Of a stretch of 64,000 bases of DNA, positions 56,681-64,000 are shown in pieces. The stretch spans positions 1-64,000 of the forward strand of contig NZ_CDBN01000038.1 of assembly GCF_000820085.1 (NCBI RefSeq), in the 5' to 3' direction. Under the pieces are notes generated by a model. It saw only the letters and a list, made by a program, of their open reading frames with translations. It searched no databases and was not told the origin of the DNA. Position 1 is the stretch's first letter. Every line of letters starts with the position of its first letter. The translations under genes were made by a program, and so were the position numbers. The DNA is from Aeromonas sanarellii. GTDB lineage: Bacteria > Pseudomonadota > Gammaproteobacteria > Enterobacterales > Aeromonadaceae.

Positions 56681-57244
56681 TCAGCGCCTATCCGCCGCCT
56701 TGACCCAGAGGATCTCCGGCGTGCCCGAGGAGACCAGCAGGTATCTGGCTACGGTGAAAAACCAGTCACTCAGCCGGTTCAGATAGGGCAACACGGCGGG
56801 GTTCACCCGCTCCTCGCGGCTCAGGCCCAGCAGCAGGCGCTCGCAGCGACGGGTCAGGGTTCGCACTACGTGAGCCTGGGCCGCCGCCCGCGAGCCGCTC
56901 GGCAGGATGAAATTGCGCAGTGCCGGCAACTGGGCACTATAGGCATCGATCTGCTGTTCGAGCCTCTGGGTCCAGCGCTCGTTGACCTGCCACAAGGCGG
57001 GATTTTGCGCCTCGCTGGAAAAAGCCAGCTCGCCCCCCAAATCAAACAGCTCCTGCTGCAACAATATCAATTCGGCCAATAATGCCGTCTCGTCGGCGGG
57101 TATTTCGGCCATCAAGAGCCCTATCTGGGAATTCAGCTCATCGATGGCGCCATAGGTCTCCACGCGCCGATCATCTTTAGCCAGAGACGTGCCGTCGGCA
57201 AGCCGCGTGAGCCCCTTGTCCCCCTGCCTCGTATATATTCTCAT
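56681..57244 (-). CDS. PduO-type cob(I)yrinic acid/cob(I)alamin adenosyltransferase
   Basis: The 187-residue protein has the PduO-type N-terminus RIYTRQGDKGLTRLADG and the ATP-binding features VETYGAIDELNSQIG and the helix with CERLLLGLSREE, ending LNRLSDWFFTVARYLL. It adenosylates cob(I)alamin. Its start overlaps the DUF3820 gene stop by 4 bases, so they are co-translated. Reading frame ends converge with hns. Confidence 0.92.
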   Translation of the reverse strand: MRIYTRQGDKGLTRLADGTSLAKDDRRVETYGAIDELNSQIGLLMAEIPADETALLAELILLQQELFDLGGELAFSSEAQNPALWQVNERWTQRLEQQIDAYSAQLPALRNFILPSGSRAAAQAHVVRTLTRRCERLLLGLSREERVNPAVLPYLNRLSDWFFTVARYLLVSSGTPEILWVKAADRR

Positions 57245-57471
57245 TCTGACATCCTGTTAATAATGGGAATAATCATGGACTCCAGCCCATTGAGTTTTAT
57301 CTCGTAGGCCAGCGCCAATGACTGGCCAAGGGCACCGGCCGGAAAACCGCTGCGCGCCAGCCACACCAGATAAGGCTCCGGAATATCGATGATGCGTCGC
57401 CCCCGATATTTCCCGTAGGGCATCTTGCTGGCCAGGGTGAGCAATACCCGCTCATCGGAGAGTCCGTCCAT
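57241..57471 (-). CDS. DUF3820 small protein
   Basis: The 76-residue protein contains MPYGKYRGRRIIDIPEPYLVWL, the DUF3820 core, and GFPAGALGQSLALAYEIKLNGLE. The family was once called a quorum-sensing-regulated virulence factor, but its function is unknown. It overlaps the downstream adenosyltransferase gene and lies 1 base after queE, so it is in a queE-DUF3820-adenosyltransferase operon. Confidence 0.88.
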   Translation of the reverse strand: MDGLSDERVLLTLASKMPYGKYRGRRIIDIPEPYLVWLARSGFPAGALGQSLALAYEIKLNGLESMIIPIINRMSE

Positions 57472-57472
57472 A

Positions 57473-58144
57473 TCAATCGATATTCAGGTATTTGTGGGTC
57501 TGGATGGAGAGCCGCCAGTTGCGGGCGATGCAGGTCGCCATGGCCAGCTCGGTGGCCCTGGGCTTCTGGCTGATGGGTTGCAGTGCGATCACCACGTCGG
57601 GGCGCAGCCGGGCACTCGCCAGCAGGGCATCCAGCTCCTCGATATGGCGCTCGGTCGCCACCGGATGCTTGATCTCGTTGGCCCGCTCGAGGGCCGACAG
57701 CAGCACCGGCAGGCCCCCCTTCATGCCGATCTTGGGGGAGACAGTCACCCAGGTCTGCTCGTGGGTCAGGATCTCGCTGGTACCGCTGGTCTCGATCTGA
57801 ACCTGGTAGCCCGATGCCACCAGGGCCGACGAGAGCTCGTTCAGATCATAGAGGCAGGGCTCGCCGCCGGTTAACACCACGTGGCGCGCAAGGTAGCCAA
57901 GCCGCTGGAAGCTGGCCAGGATATCCTCCGTGCTCATCCTGCTCCAGCCATCGGATTCGTTGGATCGATCGAGCACCTCGTCGCGCGCGACCTCGCGCTC
58001 GGGATCCACGACCCAGGTATGGCGGGTATCGCACCAGGGGCAGCCCACCGGGCAGCCTTGCAGGCGTACGAAGATGGCGGGCAGGCCGGTGAAGACCCCC
58101 TCCCCCTGGATGGTCTGGAAGATCTCGTTGATTGGGTAGTGCAT
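57473..58144 (-). CDS. queE: 7-carboxy-7-deazaguanine synthase
   Basis: The protein has 223 residues from ATG 58144; the longer frame to 58327 runs into queC and is discarded. It has the QueE radical-SAM motif CPVGCPWCDT (C-x3-C-x2-C) and the substrate motif NEIFQTIQGEG. It converts 6-carboxy-tetrahydropterin to 7-carboxy-7-deazaguanine on the queuosine path. queC lies 61 bp upstream on the same strand, and queD and queF are not in the window. Confidence 0.95.
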   Translation of the reverse strand: MHYPINEIFQTIQGEGVFTGLPAIFVRLQGCPVGCPWCDTRHTWVVDPEREVARDEVLDRSNESDGWSRMSTEDILASFQRLGYLARHVVLTGGEPCLYDLNELSSALVASGYQVQIETSGTSEILTHEQTWVTVSPKIGMKGGLPVLLSALERANEIKHPVATERHIEELDALLASARLRPDVVIALQPISQKPRATELAMATCIARNWRLSIQTHKYLNID

Positions 58145-58205
58145 CTTGATCACGACTGGCTGCAAAAGCCGCGGATTATACCCCAAAGGCAGCCGAGGCG
58201 CAGGC

Positions 58206-58913
58206 TCAAGATCCGCTTTTCTCGCCGAGCCCGGTTTTCTCAAACAGCCTGGCCCGGATGCCCCCCTGATCGGCCAGATAGCGATCGAGCCCCCGCCGCC
58301 GCAGTTCGCAGGCGGGACAGGTGCCACAACCGTCCCCCTGAATGCCGTTGTAGCAGGTGAGGGTCTGGTGGCGCACGGTGTCGAGGTGGCCGTAGTGATC
58401 CGCCAGCGCCCAGGTCTCGGCCTTGTCGAGCCACATCAGGGGGGTCTCGAAGCGAATGGCGCGATCCAGCCCGAGCGACACCGCCTGGTTGAGCGCCTTG
58501 ACGAAGTCGTCGCGGCAATCGGGATAGCCGGAGAAATCCGTCTCGCACACCCCGGTGATCACTGCCTCGGCACCGACCTGGTAGGCATAGATGGCGGCCA
58601 GGGTCAGGAACAGGATGTTGCGCCCCGGCACGAAGGTATTGGGCAGGCCGTTATCCTGCAGTTCACCGCTGACCGGTATGTCGTCCCGGGTCAGGGCAGA
58701 GATGGCCAGCTCCCCCAACATGGTCACGTCCATCACCTTGTGGGCGGCGATCCCGAGCGTCCCTGCCAGCTGGCGGGCGGTCTCTATCTCCGCCCGGTGG
58801 CGCTGGCCATAATCGAAGGTGATGGCGTGCACTTCGTCATAACGGGCCTGTGCCTGCACCAGGCAGGTGGTGCTGTCCTGCCCCCCACTGAATACCACGA
58901 CGGCTTTTTTCAC
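58206..58913 (-). CDS. queC: 7-cyano-7-deazaguanine synthase
   Basis: The protein has 235 residues from GTG 58913, chosen because GAGGAG is 8 bases upstream and the family starts at [13 protein letters not shown]; the longer frame to 58994 overlaps the next gene. The PP-loop is SGGQDSTTC, and the zinc cysteines are in [19 protein letters not shown]. It turns 7-carboxy-7-deazaguanine into preQ0 using ATP and ammonia. It precedes queE. Confidence 0.95.
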   Translation of the reverse strand: MKKAVVVFSGGQDSTTCLVQAQARYDEVHAITFDYGQRHRAEIETARQLAGTLGIAAHKVMDVTMLGELAISALTRDDIPVSGELQDNGLPNTFVPGRNILFLTLAAIYAYQVGAEAVITGVCETDFSGYPDCRDDFVKALNQAVSLGLDRAIRFETPLMWLDKAETWALADHYGHLDTVRHQTLTCYNGIQGDGCGTCPACELRRRGLDRYLADQGGIRARLFEKTGLGEKSGS

Positions 58914-58965
58914 GTTGGTCACTCCTCTTGGCCCCCTGACGAGCAGGCGGCGTACTCTGGACAGT

Positions 58966-59592
58966 TCATCGGCGGCGGCCATCGGCAAACTCATGCCACT
59001 GCCGGTTCAAATGGGTAAAGAGCTCCATCAGCGGGGCGAAGCGCTCGGCGTCACCCTCCCACTGGGATAACAGATGGTAGCCCGCCTCCAGGGTCGACAA
59101 GGCCCCGGGAAAGGGGCTTTTGCGAATGGAATATTGCCCGGCGATGGCGCCGAGCGTGATCCGCGGCAGCCCGAGCAGGGCCGGGTTGCGGTGCAACATG
59201 CGATAGGCCTTGCGCCAGGTGCCGTCGAGCAGGATAAAGTGCGCGCTCGCCTTCCCTTGCCCTGCGCGGCGTGCAAGGTGCGCCCTGGCCTGTAGCGGAG
59301 TCAGCGCCTCGTCATCTGGCCACAACAGGTAACACTGCACGTCGGGGTCGGCCAGCAGGGCATTGAGCCCTTCGTCCCCCCCAAAATCCTCTCCCACATG
59401 GATGCGGGCATGGCCGAGCGAAGCTGCCAGCAGCGCCGCCGTCCCCTTGGGGTGACCCACCTCGGTCGGGTGTTGCAGGATATGGAGCGGAGCATGATGG
59501 GGCACTTGCCGAACATATTCGCACAGGCACGCTTTGAGGGCTCGGGTACAGCGTGTACAGTATCGGCTCTCTTTGTCGTTGGGCTGTTTCAT
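58966..59592 (-). CDS. tapT: DTW-domain tRNA-uridine aminocarboxypropyltransferase
   Basis: The protein has 208 residues from ATG 59592, the start that begins [14 protein letters not shown]; earlier ATGs exist at 59625 and 59661. N-terminal cysteines ([13 protein letters not shown]) and the DTW motif (here [12 protein letters not shown], with G in place of one family residue) identify it. TapT adds 3-amino-3-carboxypropyl to U47 of tRNAs. Its ATG overlaps the ATG of the divergent rhombosortase gene (CATG at 59590-59593), so at least one promoter must lie inside the other gene. Confidence 0.86.
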   Translation of the reverse strand: MKQPNDKESRYCTRCTRALKACLCEYVRQVPHHAPLHILQHPTEVGHPKGTAALLAASLGHARIHVGEDFGGDEGLNALLADPDVQCYLLWPDDEALTPLQARAHLARRAGQGKASAHFILLDGTWRKAYRMLHRNPALLGLPRITLGAIAGQYSIRKSPFPGALSTLEAGYHLLSQWEGDAERFAPLMELFTHLNRQWHEFADGRRR

Positions 59593-60169
59593 GTTGTCAG
59601 AAAAATCGGGTCTGCTCTGGGTCATCACGCTTTCGCTCGTCACTGCCTTGCTCTTCTTCACCGTGCCAAACCATCAGCTCGCCTTCGATCGCAACCTGAT
59701 CGCCCAGGGGGAAGGGTGGCGCATCATAACAGGCAATCTGGCCCACACCAATCTGTGGCACCTGCTGCTCAACCTGAGCGGACTGGCGGTCCTCTACAGC
59801 CTGTTCCAGGAGTACCTGGCGGCCTGGCGCCTGCCCGTGCTGCTGTTGCTGCTGGGCGCGGCCGTGGGGCTGGGGATCTGGTGGTGGTGCCCGCAGACCC
59901 AATGGTACATGGGGCTGTCCGGCCTGCTGCACGGCCTGTTCGTGTGGGGCGCCATGCAGGACATCCGTTACCGCCGCTATTCCGGCTGGCTGATGCTGGC
60001 AGGCATCGTGATCAAGCTCGGCCTGGATTTCTACAGCGCCGGGGAGAGCCCGGTCTCCGCCCTCATCGGTGCGAGGGTACACATCGAATCCCATTTCATC
60101 GGCTCGGCCGCCGGCCTGCTGCTCGGCCTCTTCCCCCTCGGTCTGGGTGTGCAGGCCGTCAAGTCTTGA
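59591..60169 (+). CDS. rrtA: Rhombosortase (rhomboid-family protease for GlyGly-CTERM proteins)
   Basis: The protein has 192 residues with six or so membrane helices. It has the rhomboid catalytic region GLSGLLHGLF (Ser) with a distal His (ESHFIGSAAG), and the HLLLNLSGL block typical of rhombosortases. These process substrates with a C-terminal GlyGly-CTERM tail after type II secretion, common in Vibrio, Shewanella and Aeromonas. A longer frame to 59534 exists. The ATG overlaps the divergent tapT start. Confidence 0.88.
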   Translation: MLSEKSGLLWVITLSLVTALLFFTVPNHQLAFDRNLIAQGEGWRIITGNLAHTNLWHLLLNLSGLAVLYSLFQEYLAAWRLPVLLLLLGAAVGLGIWWWCPQTQWYMGLSGLLHGLFVWGAMQDIRYRRYSGWLMLAGIVIKLGLDFYSAGESPVSALIGARVHIESHFIGSAAGLLLGLFPLGLGVQAVKS

Positions 60170-60226
60170 ACCCTGCGGGTACGAGGTTCACCCGCTCGCA
60201 GCAGCACTAGTCTTCCCATCAAAATG

Positions 60227-60256
60227 CAACAGGCCGGATCGGGATCCGGCCTGTTG
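60227..60256. terminator. Terminator between rrtA and pyrF
   Basis: CAACAGGCCGGAT / ATCCGGCCTGTTG with a CGGG loop and flanking A/T. It lies between convergent genes. Confidence 0.85.
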
Positions 60257-60273
60257 TATTCGGGCGACACAAA

Positions 60274-60972
<699 letters not shown>

Positions 60973-61118
60973 GTCACTTCCTATGGGTTGTTATGCCATC
61001 TCCAGGCGCAACACGAGCCGGGGCCCCGGTTGCACGCTGGCATCTGAATCACTTGGATAGCCCCGTTCGTCCGGGGCTCAGGCCTGCTAAGCCCAAGAGG
61101 CAAAGCACCTTGTGCCCT

Positions 61119-62285
61119 TCATTCCCCATCCAGACCGCGGATCGGCTTGATGGTGCCCCACTGCCGGCAGGAGGGGCACTGCCAGAACAGCGAATGGGTG
61201 GCGAAGCCACACTGGCGGCACTTGTGGGTCGATTTTATCTTGATCTGCTCGCCCACCAGTTGCTGCAGCAGCTCGAGGCTCTCCTTGGCCGGCCCCTCCT
61301 CGGCGCTCGCCAGCTGGAAGCCCACCAGTTGGTAGAAGCCCTTCATGGAGGGGTGGCGCCGCAACTGGCGCAGCACCAGGGCGCGGGCCTGGCTCAGGCC
61401 GTCGCGCGCCTCCACCAGATTGGCCAGGGCCAGGGTCACGCTGACGCCCGCATGATCCTCCACCGCTTTCTCCAGCAGCGGGATCAGCTCCTGGCTGCGG
61501 CCCATCTGCTGGTAGCACCGAAGCAGTTTTGGCATGGCTTCGGAGGCAAAGTCGATGTCCTGCTCGAACACCCGCAGCAGATCCTTGCTGGCCTCCTCGT
61601 ACCTGCCCTCCTCCATCGAGAGTTCAGCAAGGCGCAGGCTGGCGCGTGCGCAGGCCGGGTGGGCGACGAGCGCACGTTTCAGCCTGGCGATGCCCGCCGA
61701 CTTGTCGCCGTCGCGCAAGGCGCTCTCCGCCTGTTCACAATAGAAATGGGAGATGGGCTCGGCCAGCTTCTTGCCCTGGAATTTCTGCAGGCGAATGGCC
61801 ACCTCGATGGCCCTGTCCCAGTCGCGCAACTGCTGATGGATCACGAGCAACTGGGAGAGCGCCGTCTCCTCGAAGTCGCTGTCCTCGCACAGCTCCTTCC
61901 AGATGGCTTCGGCCCGATCCAGCAGGCCGGCAGCCAGAAAATCGCGGGCCAGCTCCTGCAGCGCGAGCTGGCGCTGCTCCCGGGTCAGCTGGCGAGCAAC
62001 CAGGTTCTGGTGGATCTTGATGGCGCGATCTACTTCGCCCCGCTGACGAAACAGGTTGCCGAGGGAGAGGTGGGTTTCGATGGTATCGCTGTCGACTTCC
62101 AGCAGCTGGATGAAGAGGTCCACCGCCTTGTCGGATTCGTCGGACAACAAATAGTTGAGACCCGCCACGTACTGGCGGGAAAACTGGTTACTCTGTTGCT
62201 GGGTGTCCTGGCGAACACTCCTGCGTCCCATATACCAGCCATAACCGGCGGCGATGGGCAACAGCAGGAAAAGCAGTTCAAGCAT
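61119..62285 (-). CDS. lapB: LPS assembly protein B (TPR protein)
   Basis: The 388-residue protein has an N-terminal membrane anchor (LELLFLLLPIAAGYGWYMG), a series of TPR helices and a C-terminal rubredoxin-like zinc ribbon (CRQCGFATHSLFWQCPSC). LapB (YciM) couples FtsH to LpxC turnover and so controls lipopolysaccharide synthesis. It lies 9 bp after lapA, so they are co-transcribed. Confidence 0.95.
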   Translation of the reverse strand: MLELLFLLLPIAAGYGWYMGRRSVRQDTQQQSNQFSRQYVAGLNYLLSDESDKAVDLFIQLLEVDSDTIETHLSLGNLFRQRGEVDRAIKIHQNLVARQLTREQRQLALQELARDFLAAGLLDRAEAIWKELCEDSDFEETALSQLLVIHQQLRDWDRAIEVAIRLQKFQGKKLAEPISHFYCEQAESALRDGDKSAGIARLKRALVAHPACARASLRLAELSMEEGRYEEASKDLLRVFEQDIDFASEAMPKLLRCYQQMGRSQELIPLLEKAVEDHAGVSVTLALANLVEARDGLSQARALVLRQLRRHPSMKGFYQLVGFQLASAEEGPAKESLELLQQLVGEQIKIKSTHKCRQCGFATHSLFWQCPSCRQWGTIKPIRGLDGE

Positions 62286-62294
62286 CGAGGGACG

Positions 62295-62579
62295 TTATTC
62301 CTTGGCTGTCGACCGGGCAAGCTCCAATTCACGAGATTGACGACGCATGGTTCGGTTCAGGGTGCGGTTTTGCAGCTTGAGGCGCAGGAACAGCAGGCCG
62401 AAGACCAGCCAGCCCAGCAGGAAGCCACCGGCAAAGAAGAAACCCAGCAGCATGGACAGCGAGAACTCACCCTGAGCTATCAGATAATTGAACTGAACCA
62501 GCTGACCATTTTGCGAACCGATGGCCAGGGTCAATACAAACACCAGCACCAATGGGATGAGGGCCAAGATACGCTTCAT
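62295..62579 (-). CDS. lapA: LPS assembly protein A domain protein
   Basis: The 94-residue protein has two membrane helices (LALIPLVLVFVLTLAIGS and LLGFFFAGGFLLGWLVFGLL) and a charged tail, as in LapA (YciS). It is the partner of LapB. The E. coli order ihfB-lapA-lapB-pyrF is conserved. This LapA is unrelated to the LapA-type adhesin at 2.4-13.1 kb despite the shared name. Confidence 0.93.
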   Translation of the reverse strand: MKRILALIPLVLVFVLTLAIGSQNGQLVQFNYLIAQGEFSLSMLLGFFFAGGFLLGWLVFGLLFLRLKLQNRTLNRTMRRQSRELELARSTAKE

Positions 62580-62698
62580 AGGAGCTCCCTGTCTGTAGCT
62601 AATGAGAGACTGATTATCCTTAAAATCGCAGGCAGACTCTAGAGCGAATGGGAAAAGAGTTCGAGAAACCCGACAATGAACGGCCTCAATGTCGTAAA

Positions 62699-62727
62699 AA
62701 TAAAAAAGGCATACCCTTGTATGCCAA
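62699..62727 (-). terminator. ihfB terminator
   Basis: On the minus strand GGCATA / TATGCC is followed by TTTTTTATTTTTA. It is a short stem with a long T-tract. Confidence 0.75.
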
Positions 62728-62735
62728 TTTCTGCA

Positions 62736-63020
62736 TTATTCGACGATGTTGACGCGCTCGCGCAACTCTTTGCCAGGCTTGAAGTGCGGGACATATTTCC
62801 CGGTCAGTTCAACCTTGTCCCCGGTCTTGGGGTTGCGGCCCACGCGAGGCGCACGATAGTGCAGTGAGAAACTTCCAAATCCTCGGATTTCAATCCGGTC
62901 GCCGTTTTGCAAGGTCGATGCCATCTGCTCAAGGATCTCCTTGATGGCGGCTTCAACATCCTTGGCCGGCATATGCATGCGGCTGGCTGCCAGTTGTTCG
63001 ATGAGATCTGATTTGGTCAT
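62736..63020 (-). CDS. ihfB: Integration host factor beta subunit
   Basis: The 94-residue protein has the DNA-bending arm motif [20 protein letters not shown] and [11 protein letters not shown], diagnostic of the IHF/HU family. IhfB pairs with IhfA and bends DNA at specific sites. Its place after rpsA is the conserved gammaproteobacterial order. The start ATG 63020 has AAGG upstream. Confidence 0.96.
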   Translation of the reverse strand: MTKSDLIEQLAASRMHMPAKDVEAAIKEILEQMASTLQNGDRIEIRGFGSFSLHYRAPRVGRNPKTGDKVELTGKYVPHFKPGKELRERVNIVE

Positions 63021-63072
63021 AAGGTTAAATCTCCTTCCCCGATCACATGCAATAATAATTTTGCCAGGATAA

Positions 63073-63099
63073 AAAAGGGCGGCGCAATGCCGCCCTTTT
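63073..63099 (-). terminator. rpsA terminator
   Basis: AAAAGGGCGGC / GCCGCCCTTTT with a GCAAT loop lies between rpsA and ihfB. Confidence 0.88.
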
Positions 63100-63112
63100 C
63101 TTGCATCAAGGA

Positions 63113-64000
63113 TTATTCACCCTTGGCGGCTTTGAACGCTTCAGCCATGGCGTTGCTGAACACAACTTCTTCTTGCTGGTTCAGGCTGTCGATGGCAACA
63201 CGCTCGTCAGCCTCGTCCTTGGCACGGACAGACAGGCTTACGGTGCGGTTCTTGCGATCAACGCCCATGAACTTGGCTTCAACTTCGTCACCAACAGACA
63301 GCACCAGAGTGGCGTCTTCTACGCGGTCACGAGCAGCGTCGGAAGCACGCAGGTAGCCTTCCACGCCGTCAGCCAGTTCGATCACGGCGCCCTTGGCATC
63401 AACCTCGGTAACCTTACCCTTCACGATAGCACCTTTCTTGTTGTCAGACAGGTACTTGTTGAACGGGTCTTCTTCGATCTGCTTGACGCCCAGGGAGATG
63501 CGCTCGCGCTCCGGGTCCACTTGCAGAACAACGGCTTCGATCTCGTCGCCCTTCTTGAATTCACGCACGGCTTCTTCGCCCTGGTTGTTCCAGGAGATGT
63601 CAGACAGGTGAACCAGGCCGTCGATGCCGCCATCCAGACCGATGAAGATACCAAAGTCAGTGATGGACTTGATCTTACCGGAAACACGGTCGCCCTTGGC
63701 GTGAGTTTCGGCAAACAGCTGCCACGGGTTTGACTTGCACTGCTTCAGACCCAGGGAGATACGACGACGCTCTTCGTCGATGTCCAGAACCATCACGTCA
63801 ACCACGTCGCCAACGTTGACAACCTTGGACGGGTGGATGTTCTTGTTGGTCCAATCCATCTCGGATACGTGTACCAGGCCTTCAACGCCTTCTTCGATTT
63901 CAACGAAGCAGCCGTAGTCGGTCAGGTTGGTCACGCGGCCAGACAGACGGGTGGTCTCCGGGTAACGCTTGGCGATAGCAACCCAGGGATCTTCGCCCAG
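63113..64000 (-). CDS. rpsA: 30S ribosomal protein S1 (5'-truncated by window)
   Basis: The frame is open to the window edge and encodes the C-terminal 295 residues, about half of S1. Repeated S1 RNA-binding domains are visible ([60 protein letters not shown]). S1 binds mRNA leaders during initiation. The ATG at 63934 in the window is internal, not the start. The real start lies beyond 64000. Confidence 0.97.
   Translation of the reverse strand: MGEDPWVAIAKRYPETTRLSGRVTNLTDYGCFVEIEEGVEGLVHVSEMDWTNKNIHPSKVVNVGDVVDVMVLDIDEERRRISLGLKQCKSNPWQLFAETHAKGDRVSGKIKSITDFGIFIGLDGGIDGLVHLSDISWNNQGEEAVREFKKGDEIEAVVLQVDPERERISLGVKQIEEDPFNKYLSDNKKGAIVKGKVTEVDAKGAVIELADGVEGYLRASDAARDRVEDATLVLSVGDEVEAKFMGVDRKNRTVSLSVRAKDEADERVAIDSLNQQEEVVFSNAMAEAFKAAKGE

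Noticed and set aside
62295-62579. Linking lapA to the giant LapA-type adhesin
   Set aside because: The names coincide only: YciS/LapA of LPS control and the LapA adhesin are unrelated families.

Overview
The window is about 64 kb of GC-rich gammaproteobacterial chromosome. The gene content fits Aeromonas: a six-gene nrf operon, a rhombosortase, a lysine riboswitch on an NhaC-family transporter, and the rpsA-ihfB-lapAB-pyrF block in its usual order. The genus is inferred from synteny and protein signatures, not from a database search. There is no integrase, transposase, plasmid origin or CRISPR array.

Layout. 1-2.4 kb: end of the anaerobic glycerol-3-phosphate dehydrogenase operon (glpB partial, glpC), each gene followed by a diverged copy of its own 3' end. 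2.4-13.1 kb: a 3552-residue LapA-type type I-secreted adhesin on the minus strand. 13.8-21.6 kb: nrfA, nrfB, nrfC, nrfD, nrfE, a CcmG/DsbE-like thioredoxin and a fused nrfF-nrfG, for ammonia-forming nitrite reduction, with a decayed second nrfD start between nrfC and nrfD. 21.9-30.1 kb: pbpG, a DUF2256 plus cryptochrome-like photolyase pair, dadA, a TetR/amidohydrolase divergon with a palindromic operator, and an HPP-CBS membrane protein. 30.4-33.8 kb: metE and metR, divergent. 33.9-38.0 kb: iron acquisition (siderophore reductase, TonB-dependent receptor, AraC regulator). 38.3-43.5 kb: an acetoacetyl-CoA reductase-like SDR, a LysR/NAD(P)-binding divergon, and a 2OG-Fe(II) oxygenase followed by a PLP trans-sulfuration enzyme behind an AT-rich promoter block. 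43.6-47.7 kb: folD, a Pro-Arg-His tRNA operon and katG. 47.9-51.3 kb: a more AT-rich accessory stretch (lipoprotein, outer-membrane protein) ending at a tRNA-Ser that is flanked on both sides by partial tRNA copies and terminator-bearing repeats. 51.4-64 kb: conserved core genes (ybjN, a QEGLA metallopeptidase-like protein, tdk, a riboswitch-controlled NhaC/LysW transporter, hns, cobalamin adenosyltransferase, queE, queC, tapT, rrtA, pyrF, lapB, lapA, ihfB, rpsA partial).

The two most unusual signals are structural. First, three separate operon junctions carry short, codon-wise diverged remnants of the adjacent gene (glpB, glpC, nrfD). The differences are largely synonymous, which suggests replacement by a diverged ortholog rather than simple recent duplication. 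Second, the tRNA-Ser(GGA) transcription unit contains a 5' tRNA fragment, three consecutive mini-hairpins, the intact tRNA, and downstream repeats carrying 3' tRNA ends next to terminators. This resembles the rtT repeats of the E. coli tyrT locus and may be a processed-RNA locus or the scar of a collapsed tRNA array.
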